Below, one piece after another: positions 53,870 through 64,000 of a stretch of DNA of 64,000 nt. Under the pieces are notes generated by a model. That model had not been told where the DNA came from. It worked only from the letters and a program-made list of their open reading frames with translations, and did no database searches. The number at the start of each line of letters is the position of its first letter. Within the stretch, counting starts at the first letter, position 1. The position numbers and the translations under genes were made by a program. Source of the DNA: Nemopilema nomurai (Eukaryota > Cnidaria > Scyphozoa > Rhizostomeae > Rhizostomatidae); NCBI GenBank assembly GCA_003864495.1, contig ML133424.1, positions 62,001 to 126,000 of the forward strand, read 5' to 3'.

Positions 53870-56800
53870 ATGTCTGAAAGAGAACAGATTCAAATTGGAA
53901 GAGGTAAGAAAATACTCTGACTACTTAGAAACTAACATAGAAATAACTCGGAAGGCCTAGACTGCAAAAATCAGTGCTTTTTGCATTTATTAAAGACTTT
54001 TTGCATCAAATTAAGAAAGGTTTTTTGCTTTCAGACAGTGGAAGGGTGAAGGTTTTTGTCAGAATACGACCACTGAACCGAGAAGAAAATGCAGCCAAAA
54101 CACAAAGTGTGCTGCAGGTCTCTAGAGAGCACTCACAGGTAATGCCGAACTTTAGAATTCTTACGTTTTTTCGCAAGTACGCAGACATTGATTGAATTTG
54201 TTGACGTAGATGGATTGCACTTGCAAGACTGTTACTTTTTATTAGAAGGAGGGTGTTTAAATGCCATTCCCTTTTACATAAAACTATGAACAATTGTGAA
54301 TATATGATTAAACGCATCGACTCGAAAACAAATTTATATTGCTCTACACTATAATCTGCTAAATAAAAGATGGTTCTTTATTCTTGCTTGTGTTGGTAGT
54401 TGGGGAAAACAGTTTTGAGGTATGATAGGGAATGAGGTATGACGTATTGGTTTAAGCAAGATATATGAGAAATTTCAAGTAGGGCGGTGTTAAGCTCATA
54501 ATCACTCAGATGAATCAATAGAAGTGATGAATAAAAGGCATTTGCGATGACGTGACCAACTGTAGATGCTGTCTGTTACGATTCACCTAGAAACGTCGGT
54601 AGCACTTTTAAGTTTTCCTTGTCTGTCAATGTGATGAATAACTGTCACTCGAATACTTCACATCGTTAATCATTGACTTCTTAAAACCACTATCCCTTGT
54701 GCCGAATTATAGGGCAAGAATGGAGCTTTAACTGAAAATCTTCACGTAATTTGCACAAACTTAAAGTACTTTTTCTTCCGACACACACCTCAGGGCATGC
54801 ATGCGTCATTTTAATAACCTAACATAATTCATAACATAATTTAATAACCTTTGACTAATCTGATGGGTGTGGGATGAGAAATTTCTTAGAGTATGCGGAA
54901 ATTATGTTCCAAATATTAATTGCCGTTGTGAAGTTTTGTTCTATCTGTGAACAGTTCAATTATGAAGTTGTTTAGAAACTGCTGATGTCATGCTTACGAA
55001 ATCAAAATATAGCAACAACGACAACAGTAAGGTTATGAGAGGAGGAGAAACCTTGATCGTCGTAACATGGGCGAAAGGATTTGCTACATTTCCAGATCTG
55101 AGCACTTCAGTGCGAGCCATAGGCTTCATAGCCTACTTCTAACTGATGAAGAAAACAAGGCCTTGTACGGAAAGTGCAATAACCCGAATGGGCATGGCCA
55201 CAATTATCACCTTGAAGTGGTCATAAAGGGGTCTATTGACCCTGTAACTGGCATGGTTATGAACATATCTGACTTGAAAAAGGATATAGAAGCTGCAGTT
55301 CTTGAAAAGCTTGACCATAAAAATCTTGACCACGATGTTGATTATTTCAAGAACGTCGTTAGCACGGCGGAAAACATTTCCGTGTTCATTTGGGAAGAGT
55401 TGAAAAAAGTGATGAAGAAACCTGGGCTTCTATACGAAGTGAAACTGCACGAAACGTCTAAGAACGTTGCTGTATACAAAGGCGAACTTGCACCTTGAAA
55501 TAGAAGAAGTCTGAAAGTCATTGTTTTTTACCACAACTGAACTGTTTCCTGACACCATGACTGGAAGTGCCGCATTTGATGTGTCAACTTGTGGTCGTGG
55601 CTTTGTGTCAAAGCTTTACTTAGTAGATGCCATGAAAATGCCAACAAGATTAAGAACAATAGCATCTTACCTGCCCCCCGCTGTACTTTGGCCGGTCTTC
55701 CGTGAAAACTGAAGAAATGAAAATACTGATGTTTTTATTGGCAAAAATAACCAGAATTCTTTGAAAACAGTTTAAGTTTAATTGTATGGTGCCAGAGTAC
55801 TAGAGAGTACCCTACCCCAAGCAACTGTTTTTGTAGTATCCGTCTAGATTACTGTTGAGCCTCTTAGGTTAGCCTGATTCTCATAATGAGCAACTGATGT
55901 AATTCTGTGTTTAAAACATAAGTATTGAAATTTATGTTGGTGATTTCTTGTTGGTAAAAAGTGGCCTCCAATTTATTGTGTCAAATCTTTGCTACAACTG
56001 GCTGTTTTTTGGTGGTTTCAAGCTGATTTAAAAAGTTCAGTCGATAGCAAATTCTTTCAGCTTGTATCTTGTCTCTTGTGCCTCAAGTTGGTAATAGGCC
56101 AAACTGTTTATAATATAGTGAAGCAAGACTATGAAAGGAAGCATCAAAACCATTCTGTTTGCTAGTTTGGTCTTGATATAATACCAATAAACAGATTGAA
56201 CTGCTTTTGGTTCCTTAATGACCAAGTTTATTTGTATCATTTTCACAGATTTCCCTAGGCCCTGGTGTGAAAGCCAAAACTGATAAAGTCTTTCAGTTTG
56301 ACCATGTGTTTTCACCAGATATCACCAATCAGCAGGTACAAAAACTTTGTTACCATATCAAATATCAATTCAAGCAAATGCAATGTTGATTGTTTACTGC
56401 ATATATTATGATGCAGTGATAAGAAGTTCATGTTTTGCTATGATATTAAAAACGTAACATACTTTGAAATTACAGGTTTGTGACCAGTTAAGCAGGCCGA
56501 TTGTGAATTCTGCTTTGAATGGCTTCAATGGAACTCTGATAGCATATGGCCAAACTGGAACAGGTATGCAGCATCTTGCTGTAAAAATCCCTTTGATAAC
56601 AATTCATATGAACTTGCTTCAACTCAAAAGTATAATTGTGATCACAAATTATCTAGCATTCTTACCATGTTGTGTCTACCACTTTTTTCTATGAGGAAGA
56701 ACATTTTTTGCAGGAAAAACCCACACACTCATGGCAGCTGATGGAATAACTCATGACATCATACGCAGAGTATTTGATAACATACACAGTGACACTAAAC

Positions 56801-59800
56801 ATAATTTCAAAGTAAATGTCTTTAATTTTATCCTTGTGATAGCCAAACATTTTTTGCTTCAGTCTTTCCATCAACCAAACCTCCAAAATAACTCTTTATA
56901 GTATGCAATTAAAAATAGCTAGCATTGATAAGAGAGAAAAGATTAAGTTTTCTTCACAAAGACTGCACAAGTTTTACCCACAATGGTTTTTACTAATGTT
57001 ATGTTCTACTGCTCTTTGATCAGACAACATATCAACTTACTGTATGCATTGTTACCTTTGTCTAAATCTAATTTACACTGATAGGTTTCTGCTTCATATC
57101 TTCAAATATATCAAGAAAAAATCCATGATCTTTTGACAAACAACACAAGAGTTGAGCTCAGCATTAGAGAGAACTCCAAGTCAGGTTTGTGAAATCTTTG
57201 CAGATGTGTCTTTCATTAGGTTGTATTGGCAGAAATCTGTTCTTATGAAACAAATATGAAACAGGATTTTACTTTGTGGAAAAGCAAATTCTCTGTTTAT
57301 ATTTATGGGCAACCAACTCTGAGTTTGCATTCAAAGTTTCCATTATTGTTAATATATTACAGATCATGTTCCTAATCATTGTTCTTTATTTTAAATTCCT
57401 TGCCACTATTAATTGAAGCATGAAAAACATATAATTGGACACACAGTCTTAAACATTATCTTCAGTAATGATTTTACGTTATCATAAAAGTGGCAACTGG
57501 GCAAATGATTATTAGTTGATTTGTGACTTAATTTTTAAAGAGGATGTTGTTTTTAGGTATATATGTTGAGAATCTCACAGAGTATGTCATCAGAAGTCCA
57601 GCTGAGGCTCTGTCCTTGATTGCATTTGGAAAGAGAAGATTAGTATTTGCAGAAACAAAAATGAACAGAACTTCAAGCAGGTGCGCTTTTAAGAATTTTG
57701 AATTGTCAGGCCTTGAACAATTAGAGAAGAATGGCAAAGAATATTTGTTATGATAAAGATGGAAATTTAAGTAGAGTATATCAAGTCAACTTCTCCCTTG
57801 CAAGTGAGTTAATCATAGAACATTTTGCATAGGTCACATTCAGTCTTCCAACTCACAATTAACAAAACACCAAAGAAGGAGAGACATGCTACAGATGAAA
57901 ATTCATGCAAAGGTACTTTGGCTAAAATTTTTCGAGGTTGCTCATGAGTTTATCATACAAAAATTGCAATCTTTGTGATACATTTATTTATCATTTAATC
58001 AAATATTACAATATTATCTTTAATGCTTTTTGTATGATGTTTTGCTTATTATAAGGTAAAAGTAGTTTTTGGCTATTTTGTGATTTGTGAAATGTTTTGT
58101 GATTTGTGAAATGATTTGTGAACTTGCTTTCATCAGATTTACGGAAGGTCAAAGCAAAAAGTGAAATCTCAGCAGAGGTACATTTTTTTACTTTCCAGTA
58201 AATATGTGAAGACATTATCTCGAATAGAGCATCTTTCTATTTTACATTTCATTATATGTTATAACAGCTCATCCTCTACTAAAGGTTTTCATTCTCTTTT
58301 GGTACAGAGTGTAATGGAAAGAATGGGTTTGGATGAAGATGTTATTATCAAAGGAAAAATTCATCTGTAAGTCATCTTTTGTGTCAATAAAACTTCCAAT
58401 GTATTTAAAGACCAGCATTTCCTCAAATGTGCTTGAGTATGTCGAAAGTGTAAGATCAATTTATTCTGGTCTCTCATTGCAGTTGTGATCTAGCTGGAAG
58501 TGAAAGAGTAAAGAAAACCCATGCCGCTGGAGAGAGGCTTAGTGAGGCTCAACACATCAACTCATCATTGTTGGAACTCGGGTAATTACTAATTGCTTTT
58601 TTTATTCTGTAGCTCTTTTTCTGATAAATGCACCTTTTCAGTTAGCAGTTATTTTCTTCAGTGCTAAGGTGTCCTTCTATATTTAGGAATGTCATTCAAG
58701 CACTTGCAGATTCCAGAAAAAGTCATGTTCCCTTCAGGAATTCAGTGCTAACCCGGTTACTGCAAGAAAGTCTTGGTGGGAACTGCAAAACAAGTCTTAT
58801 TGTAAGATTTCACATTTGATTTGGGGGCCTTAAGTATATCGTTTCTCCTGCCTTCATAACCTCACAGCAACCTTTTGCACATTTTTCACTATGAATTGAA
58901 AACTGTGTTTCAGACAAAGATGTCAGAAAAAACTGGCCCCAAATTTAAACGCAGGGACACATGAAGGGAAGTGTTTAAAGCTAACATTTCACCATTGTGG
59001 TTCACAAAACGGGGTGACTCTTAAAATACTGGCTCAAGTTTAGAAGAATTTAATCGCTAGAAGAGTAATTTGAATAGGCTGTTACTCTTTGTTTATCGAG
59101 GTTTGTGTGTCCCCAACATCAAGAGACATTCATGAGACAAAGGGCACATTGCATTTTGGGTCACGTGCCATGAGAGTAACAAATGCTGCTTTTGTGAACA
59201 TGGAGGTAGGTTTAATTGTGTCAACTTTCTGAAAGTGAGAATATCAAAACATAGAATTGAGTTTATTCAATTATTAGTATTATTCATTGGCCTGTTGCTG
59301 AATTTCTCATTGTGTTTGCCCTAACAGGAGTGGTGTAGCCAATTAATTCAAATTAATTAACTTTAAAAGTAATCAAATTATCTTAACTTTCAGGATAAGG
59401 ATTTAGCTGTCATTTCATTTTGACCAAGATGAGATATATTACCTAGAGGAATTTAAATTTGACTTTTCTCTTCTTTCAAGGTTGATTTCAAGAGACTTTC
59501 TGAAAGCTTGTTGAAAAAACTGGAACAACAAGGTGAGGCTGTAAGCAAATGATTGACTAATGCTTGATTTCCTTTTATAAGACATGTTTTGTAATGTTTG
59601 TGGTATAGACCATTTGCCTGTAATATTTGCAGAACAAGAACTTACAGAGCTTCGTAGGAATGGTGGCAAAGAGTGGCAGTCAGAGAAGCAGCTACTGGTT
59701 GAGCAAATAGAGATAATCTCAGCTGAGTCAGAGTCAGTCATAAAGTCCCTTAGGACAATGTTCGAAAAACAGGTCAGAGCAACTTACATTGATGCAGAGG

Positions 59801-62800
59801 CAGTTAATTGTAGAATCAGGACAGGAGAAAGTCTTTTCTAGCCTTCAGTTTACTGTCCATTTTTCTAGGCTCCCATGTAACCATTTCTCAAGTCAAATTA
59901 ATCCCTGTTTTCATTTGCCGGTGACGAAATATTAAAGAGAGAACACTCAATATATATTTTCATTTAAGGGAAATTTTAAGTAGCTGCTAGCCTTTCAAGG
60001 CAAAAGTTTGCATGCCAACGCTCTGACATAGTGGATATAATACTTCTCCATTGCAAATACTCTGATATAAATGACAGCTCAGACCATTCTTGCACACACA
60101 TGCATTCACACACATAACCTTTATAGCATACATGAACCAAAGTTGATTAATGATGCCAACTTGCAAGTAAATGTCAAATGATGTAATATTTTCACAGACC
60201 AACCAGCTCAAAAAGACCATTGAAGATGCTGAAAATGAAATAGCATCAAAAGACGAATGCATTGCAGCTCTAAAAGACGAACTGGCGAATGTGAGAAAGA
60301 ACCAAATTGATGAGCAGGGACTGAAAAAACTGCTACTTCTAAATGAAATGACAAGTGTTGATCTACTTGCAGCCACTGAGTGTGGTAAAGATTTTGATGG
60401 AAAGAAGGTGGAATTCTCTACTGATGGAGAATCAGTTCGGAAAGCTCTTCTGGAACATTGCCTAGTTCTTTTGCAGTTCTTTAATTTGTCTTTGGGTCAA
60501 AAAATTCCAGATTGCAGTAAAGGGTCACCAATAACACAGTGTAAATGTGACAGTTCAACTGATTCTGCACGGAGTGGATGTGGCAGTGATACTGCCTTTG
60601 AAGTGAATGTAAAAGACCAAGAAGGGATAGGATATCTGAAGAGAGCACTACTTCATAGTAAAATGAAAATGGATCATGCGCTAACAGAAGTCTTCAGCGG
60701 CCAAACATCAAGTAAATCTATAGGTAAGTTTATATTGCAACTTCCCTTTGTTATTTTTAACAGCAAAACCACAATACTAACAAATACAATTGTTTGAACT
60801 TTTGTTTAAATTCTTAAACGAGGGATTGGTTGAAATCTTAAGATATTGTCAAAATATGTTAAAAGTATAAACTTGCTGTAGCTCCTCAAAAAGGTCATTG
60901 TTTGGGTCATTATTTATTTTGTTAGAATATCATTATTCAAACATTCACTCTGACTCTATCATCCTGTTTTTAAAATAGCCTGATAAACACAGTTTCTTCA
61001 AAAACATTCAAACTCCCCGGTATATTTTAGTCTACTCTTCTGGAGTAGTCTCGAGCCCCATCTATTGCCGGTTTGGAAAAGAGAACCACCGAGCCATTAT
61101 TTGTGACCTCGGGCAGAAAATGCGAGAGAGAATTGGAAATATGTCTGACTTGAAAAATTAGAAGCTTACACGCGTCACTTAGAAATGTGCCTATACGGAA
61201 CAGTGTAGTTTAAGGTTAACAGTTGTCGTCATTAGCAAAAGGACATATCATGTTTCTTTCGGTTGTTAAAGTTCTCCTAAGCTCATCCATGCTCATTTGC
61301 AAAGGGACAACACGCAACCTCTTGCAACACGCAACACGCAACACGCAAAGGGACAACACGCAAAGAAACCTCTTGCAATACTCACGTGCTCATTCAATTA
61401 TACTACCTACATGTGTAAATGTTTTTTAATGAGTTCTCTCTTATTCATTATTCGTTTCAAGACATCAATCACGAAAATGGAAACGCAACAAGTTTGATGG
61501 ACCTGTGCCAAATCATACTTGAAAAGGGGGATTTGTCGCGTAAAATTGCTGTTGAGAATCAGGAACTCAAGATGCAGATTGCTTCATTGCGCAAAGAGAA
61601 CGAGGCAAATATAGAGGAAGTCAGGACTGAACAGGTTAATAACAAGATCAAAAGCATGGAAATCTTTGCGGACAAACTGAAGAGGGCTCTAGAGGTACAG
61701 ACTGATGTTGACGAAAAGTTTTCGGGATTTGAATTCACTTTGAGCAAGATCGAAGACATTCTTTCTGAAAAAAGCGGCCACGAAGAGAAAAATGCAACCG
61801 ATCTTGGGTCTCAAAAGCTGAAAGATAGCGCTCACGACAGGCGAGGGAAGGAAGTTAATACAAAATCATTGAAACCAAGCAGCGAGGCAACTAGCAAGGG
61901 AGGCGATTCCAGAAGACATCAAGATAAACTGCCAGGTTTATCAAGTAGACAACGTAAAAAAGCTGTTGACGAACTGGATGTTGATAGGCGGAATGGCAAA
62001 AAGAAGCAGAGAATATTCGAAAACTGGGGTTTTGTCGCAATACATGAGAGGCAAAGAGAGAATTTGATGCAGTTCGTGGGAAAGGAAGACAAGGAAAATA
62101 AGTTACCTCACTTGAACTTTTCTCAATCGTTCTCTTTGCAAGATGACTTTAGCGACTTGGATTCCCTTGAAGAAAATGCGGTGTTATCAAAATTTGATTC
62201 TGACATTAAGGAAATAGAAGATATTGTGAAGGAATGTATTGGCGTTCAAGGAGAAATATCACAGGTTCAGGCAGAGATAGAGAGGAGAAAGAAGAAAGAA
62301 TTCAGAGGAAATGCAAAAAACAGGACTGCTACCCGAAAGGCCTTGAAAGAACTCGACGTACGTTCTAATAAGAAGGTATCAGATAAAAGCAAGCAAGCAC
62401 TAAATGCTCGAACTCCATATACGCACGGATCAGCTGGTTTTGTTTACGAAGAATCGCTCAGGAAATGGTTACCACCTGAAGTGCCTTTGCCTGGGTCGGT
62501 TATGCATCCAATGCAACACTACAAGGACCCTTTTGCACAAATGCACTTCATTAAAGGAAGCTATTATGTGCCACCAATTGTTTTGTTCCCTGTGGTCTTT
62601 CACTCTCCCGGGCAGCCTAGTGCTTGCTGTCAGTGCAATGCAAACGCGCTTGGCTGTTGTCAAGGCTACACATTTCACGACGACTGGAACGCAACGCGGC
62701 CTGTACCACCCTACAAGCGATTGTTAAGTCCTTCTATCGATGCAGCAAACAGTCAATACTTCACAAGCGAGTACCCGCGCAGCGACAACAAATTGGCAGA

Positions 62801-63874
62801 ATTTGAGCTGATCAGTGCTGCAAGTGCTACGACAAGTGAGTTGCGAAAGACCCGGAAAGTATAACAGACATGACTCCAAGCGAATTAGATTTCCAAGCGA
62901 AACTTGATAGCCATGAATCTACTGTTGATACAAAAGATTCGAGCCTGTGTTTAGCTGAGACTTCATTCTTGGAAGACCACTGCGCAAGTAAGCAGCAGGC
63001 CTGCCCAGCAACAGAGTTCGGCCAATGCGAAGGAGAAGGGCTGGGCAATACTGTCAAACGTACAGATGGTTTTTCTGGACACGCAGTGCCTTTGCGAAAT
63101 GAAAACGAGCGACTAAAAGGATGGTATGGAAACGAGAACGAGCAACTTGCCAAGACAGCTGAAGATTACAACGGGCACTTACGCAATGAGCAACTATACA
63201 ACGGGCACTTAGATGGCGGACAGCTACCTGACGGGCACCTGCGCGGTAGGCCCCTGCGTAATGGGCCCCTGCGTGGTAGGCCCCTGCGTGGTGGGCACCT
63301 GCAGGAGGAGCATCGGGATGACAGACAGCTGATAGCAGAAGGAAGCCACGCCGCAGAAGCGTCTTCGCTGAAAGAAGGGCTCAGATGGGATGATTATGAT
63401 CGTGTTGCAACTGAAGCGTTGAGTGTTAATCAAAGCACGGACAATGTGTCGCTCACATCGGACGAGGAGTTGGACAGCAAAATCGAATGTTTATTAAAAG
63501 AAAACGGGGCGAACTTTGTAGATGAACATCAGAATGAAGAACAGGGCAATAAATCCAACAGAAAACGGAAACGAACGTCGTTTGAGAAATTGCTAGTTCA
63601 AGACTGCGGTTCACTTGAGGTGCAAATATCAACTGGTAGCGCGCAAAACCGGTACGGCGACTCATTTCTGTCCCCCTTGGCGAAAGACGAACTCGACGAC
63701 GACGATGTGGAGGATCAAGTTAGCGTGGTCACGGAACCAGATGAGACACTTCATGATGACGTAGAAAACCAGCAAGGCGTTGTCGTCAAGAAGTCCTGGT
63801 CCCTTGCGAACTGGTTTTGGTGGAAAAGAGGATCAGGATACAAAGCGCCGGTTGTGCCAATTGTCATTCAGTAA
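53870..63874 (+). CDS. N-terminal-motor kinesin, ungrouped (KIN-U/ARK-like) type
   Basis: Microtubule motor. Exons: 53870-53903, 54035-54138, 56249-56335, 56476-56563, 56714-56811, 57085-57184, 57557-57680, 57833-57912, 58137-58177, 58308-58366, 58483-58581, 58687-58801, 59101-59205, 59481-59532, 59633-59772, 60198-60723, 61462-62835, 62955-63874. All phases join; about 1381 aa. Motor domain about residues 14-380: [11 protein letters not shown]-loop GQTGTGKTHT, switch I NRTSSRSHSVF, switch [30 protein letters not shown]. The neck [10 protein letters not shown] then [10 protein letters not shown] recalls plant KIN-U/ARK kinesins (FGQRAMKV..). Coiled coil follows, then a charged tail and a Pro/Cys-rich stretch. 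If exon 17 is not spliced at 62836 the protein stops at 62864 (1084 aa). The predicted intron 62836-62954 (CAA then GTGAGT; acceptor TGTTTAG) joins the downstream ORF exactly in frame. Intron 2 contains PTS. The subfamily call is tentative. Confidence 0.9.
55067..55498 (+). CDS. PTS: 6-pyruvoyl-tetrahydropterin synthase, intronless, nested in kinesin intron 2
   Basis: Second enzyme of tetrahydrobiopterin synthesis, converting 7,8-dihydroneopterin triphosphate to 6-pyruvoyl-tetrahydropterin in the cytosol. One uninterrupted ORF of 143 aa, full length for the family (human 145). Zinc ligands are visible in EHFSASHRL (His) and [10 protein letters not shown] (two His). The catalytic Cys is in [14 protein letters not shown]. 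The [10 protein letters not shown] segment, the [10 protein letters not shown] active-site region with Asp/His, [11 protein letters not shown], and the substrate-binding Glu in VKLHETSKN are all present. Nothing is missing, so the enzyme is predicted active. It lies on the same strand as its host kinesin, 0.9 kb from the upstream exon and 0.75 kb from the downstream one. Absence of introns in an otherwise intron-rich region suggests retroposition, though no poly-A tract or target duplication is evident. Confidence 0.96.
   Translation: MGERICYISRSEHFSASHRLHSLLLTDEENKALYGKCNNPNGHGHNYHLEVVIKGSIDPVTGMVMNISDLKKDIEAAVLEKLDHKNLDHDVDYFKNVVSTAENISVFIWEELKKVMKKPGLLYEVKLHETSKNVAVYKGELAP
61298..61378. 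repeat. Intronic minisatellite based on ACACGCA
   Basis: Degenerate tandem array in kinesin intron 16. The blocks GCAAAGGGACAACACGCAA and CCTCTTGCAA each occur twice around three or four copies of a 7-8-bp ACACGCA unit. It ends 84 bp before the next exon. Confidence 0.75.
63170..63304 (+). repeat. Nine in-frame 15-bp units encoding a pentapeptide array
   Basis: Exactly nine 15-bp units within the last kinesin ORF, each encoding five residues with Leu at position four. Examples are [20 protein letters not shown] (twice) and NGPLR. The later units are nearly identical at DNA level, so expansion looks recent. Confidence 0.85.
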
Positions 63875-64000
63875 ACCTTATTCGTCCTCGAAAACAAAAA
63901 TTCTCTTATTCAGGTCAAGGAATCAAGAGAGGCTGCATTGGCGCCGGCTCGAGGCTAAAAGGCTGCGTCAATTTGCAGTGAGGCTTTCACATACAAAAAA

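Noticed and set aside
55521..55712. 63-codon ORF after PTS
   Set aside because: Starts with TTG in the presumed PTS 3' UTR and has no protein-like features.

Overview
The window is nuclear DNA from a multicellular animal. Coding sequence is split into many short exons with GT-AG introns of roughly 0.1 to 4 kb on both strands. The recognisable genes are animal orthologues: tankyrase, WDR6, IPO13, MRPS18C, a SAXO axonemal microtubule protein, a TIA1-type RNA-binding protein, ARMC7, a kinesin and PTS. The DNA is AT-rich, genes are closely packed and transposons are few and decayed. Together with a SAXO gene and a kinesin of an ungrouped type, this suggests an invertebrate, possibly an early-branching lineage such as a cnidarian, but the sequence alone does not settle the species. 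No bacterial or viral genes, CRISPR arrays, rRNA or tRNA genes were seen.

Layout. 68-6768 (-): N-terminal third of tankyrase, continuing off the left edge, head to head with WDR6 (about 7648-21707, +, 21 exons). WDR6's largest intron holds, on the opposite strand, a single-exon gene for a two-pass membrane protein (15424-17460). A paralogue of that protein (22480-24396, -) lies directly downstream of WDR6, tail to tail. 24397-26007 has no gene I can support. MRPS18C (26008-29501, -) and IPO13 (29538-32864, +) diverge with 36 bp between start codons. A decayed Tc1/mariner element (about 33939-34620) precedes SAXO (34953-38498, +). Then come a TIA1-type gene (39746-46756, -, 14 exons), ARMC7 (48420-51220, -) and a long kinesin gene (53870-63874, +). 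The kinesin's second intron contains a complete intronless PTS gene on the same strand.

The exon models for tankyrase, WDR6, MRPS18C, TIA1, ARMC7 and the kinesin were assembled by hand from homology plus GT/AG sites. Every junction was checked for reading phase, and all are consistent. The genes are mostly unrelated housekeeping functions: tRNA modification, mitochondrial translation, nuclear transport, splicing and stress RNA binding, pteridine synthesis, and ciliary or microtubule biology. The linkage is therefore mainly of architectural interest. The two most unusual features are the paralogous single-exon membrane-protein genes lying inside and beside WDR6, and the kinesin whose 3' end appears to be joined in frame to a second long ORF carrying nine perfect 15-bp units.
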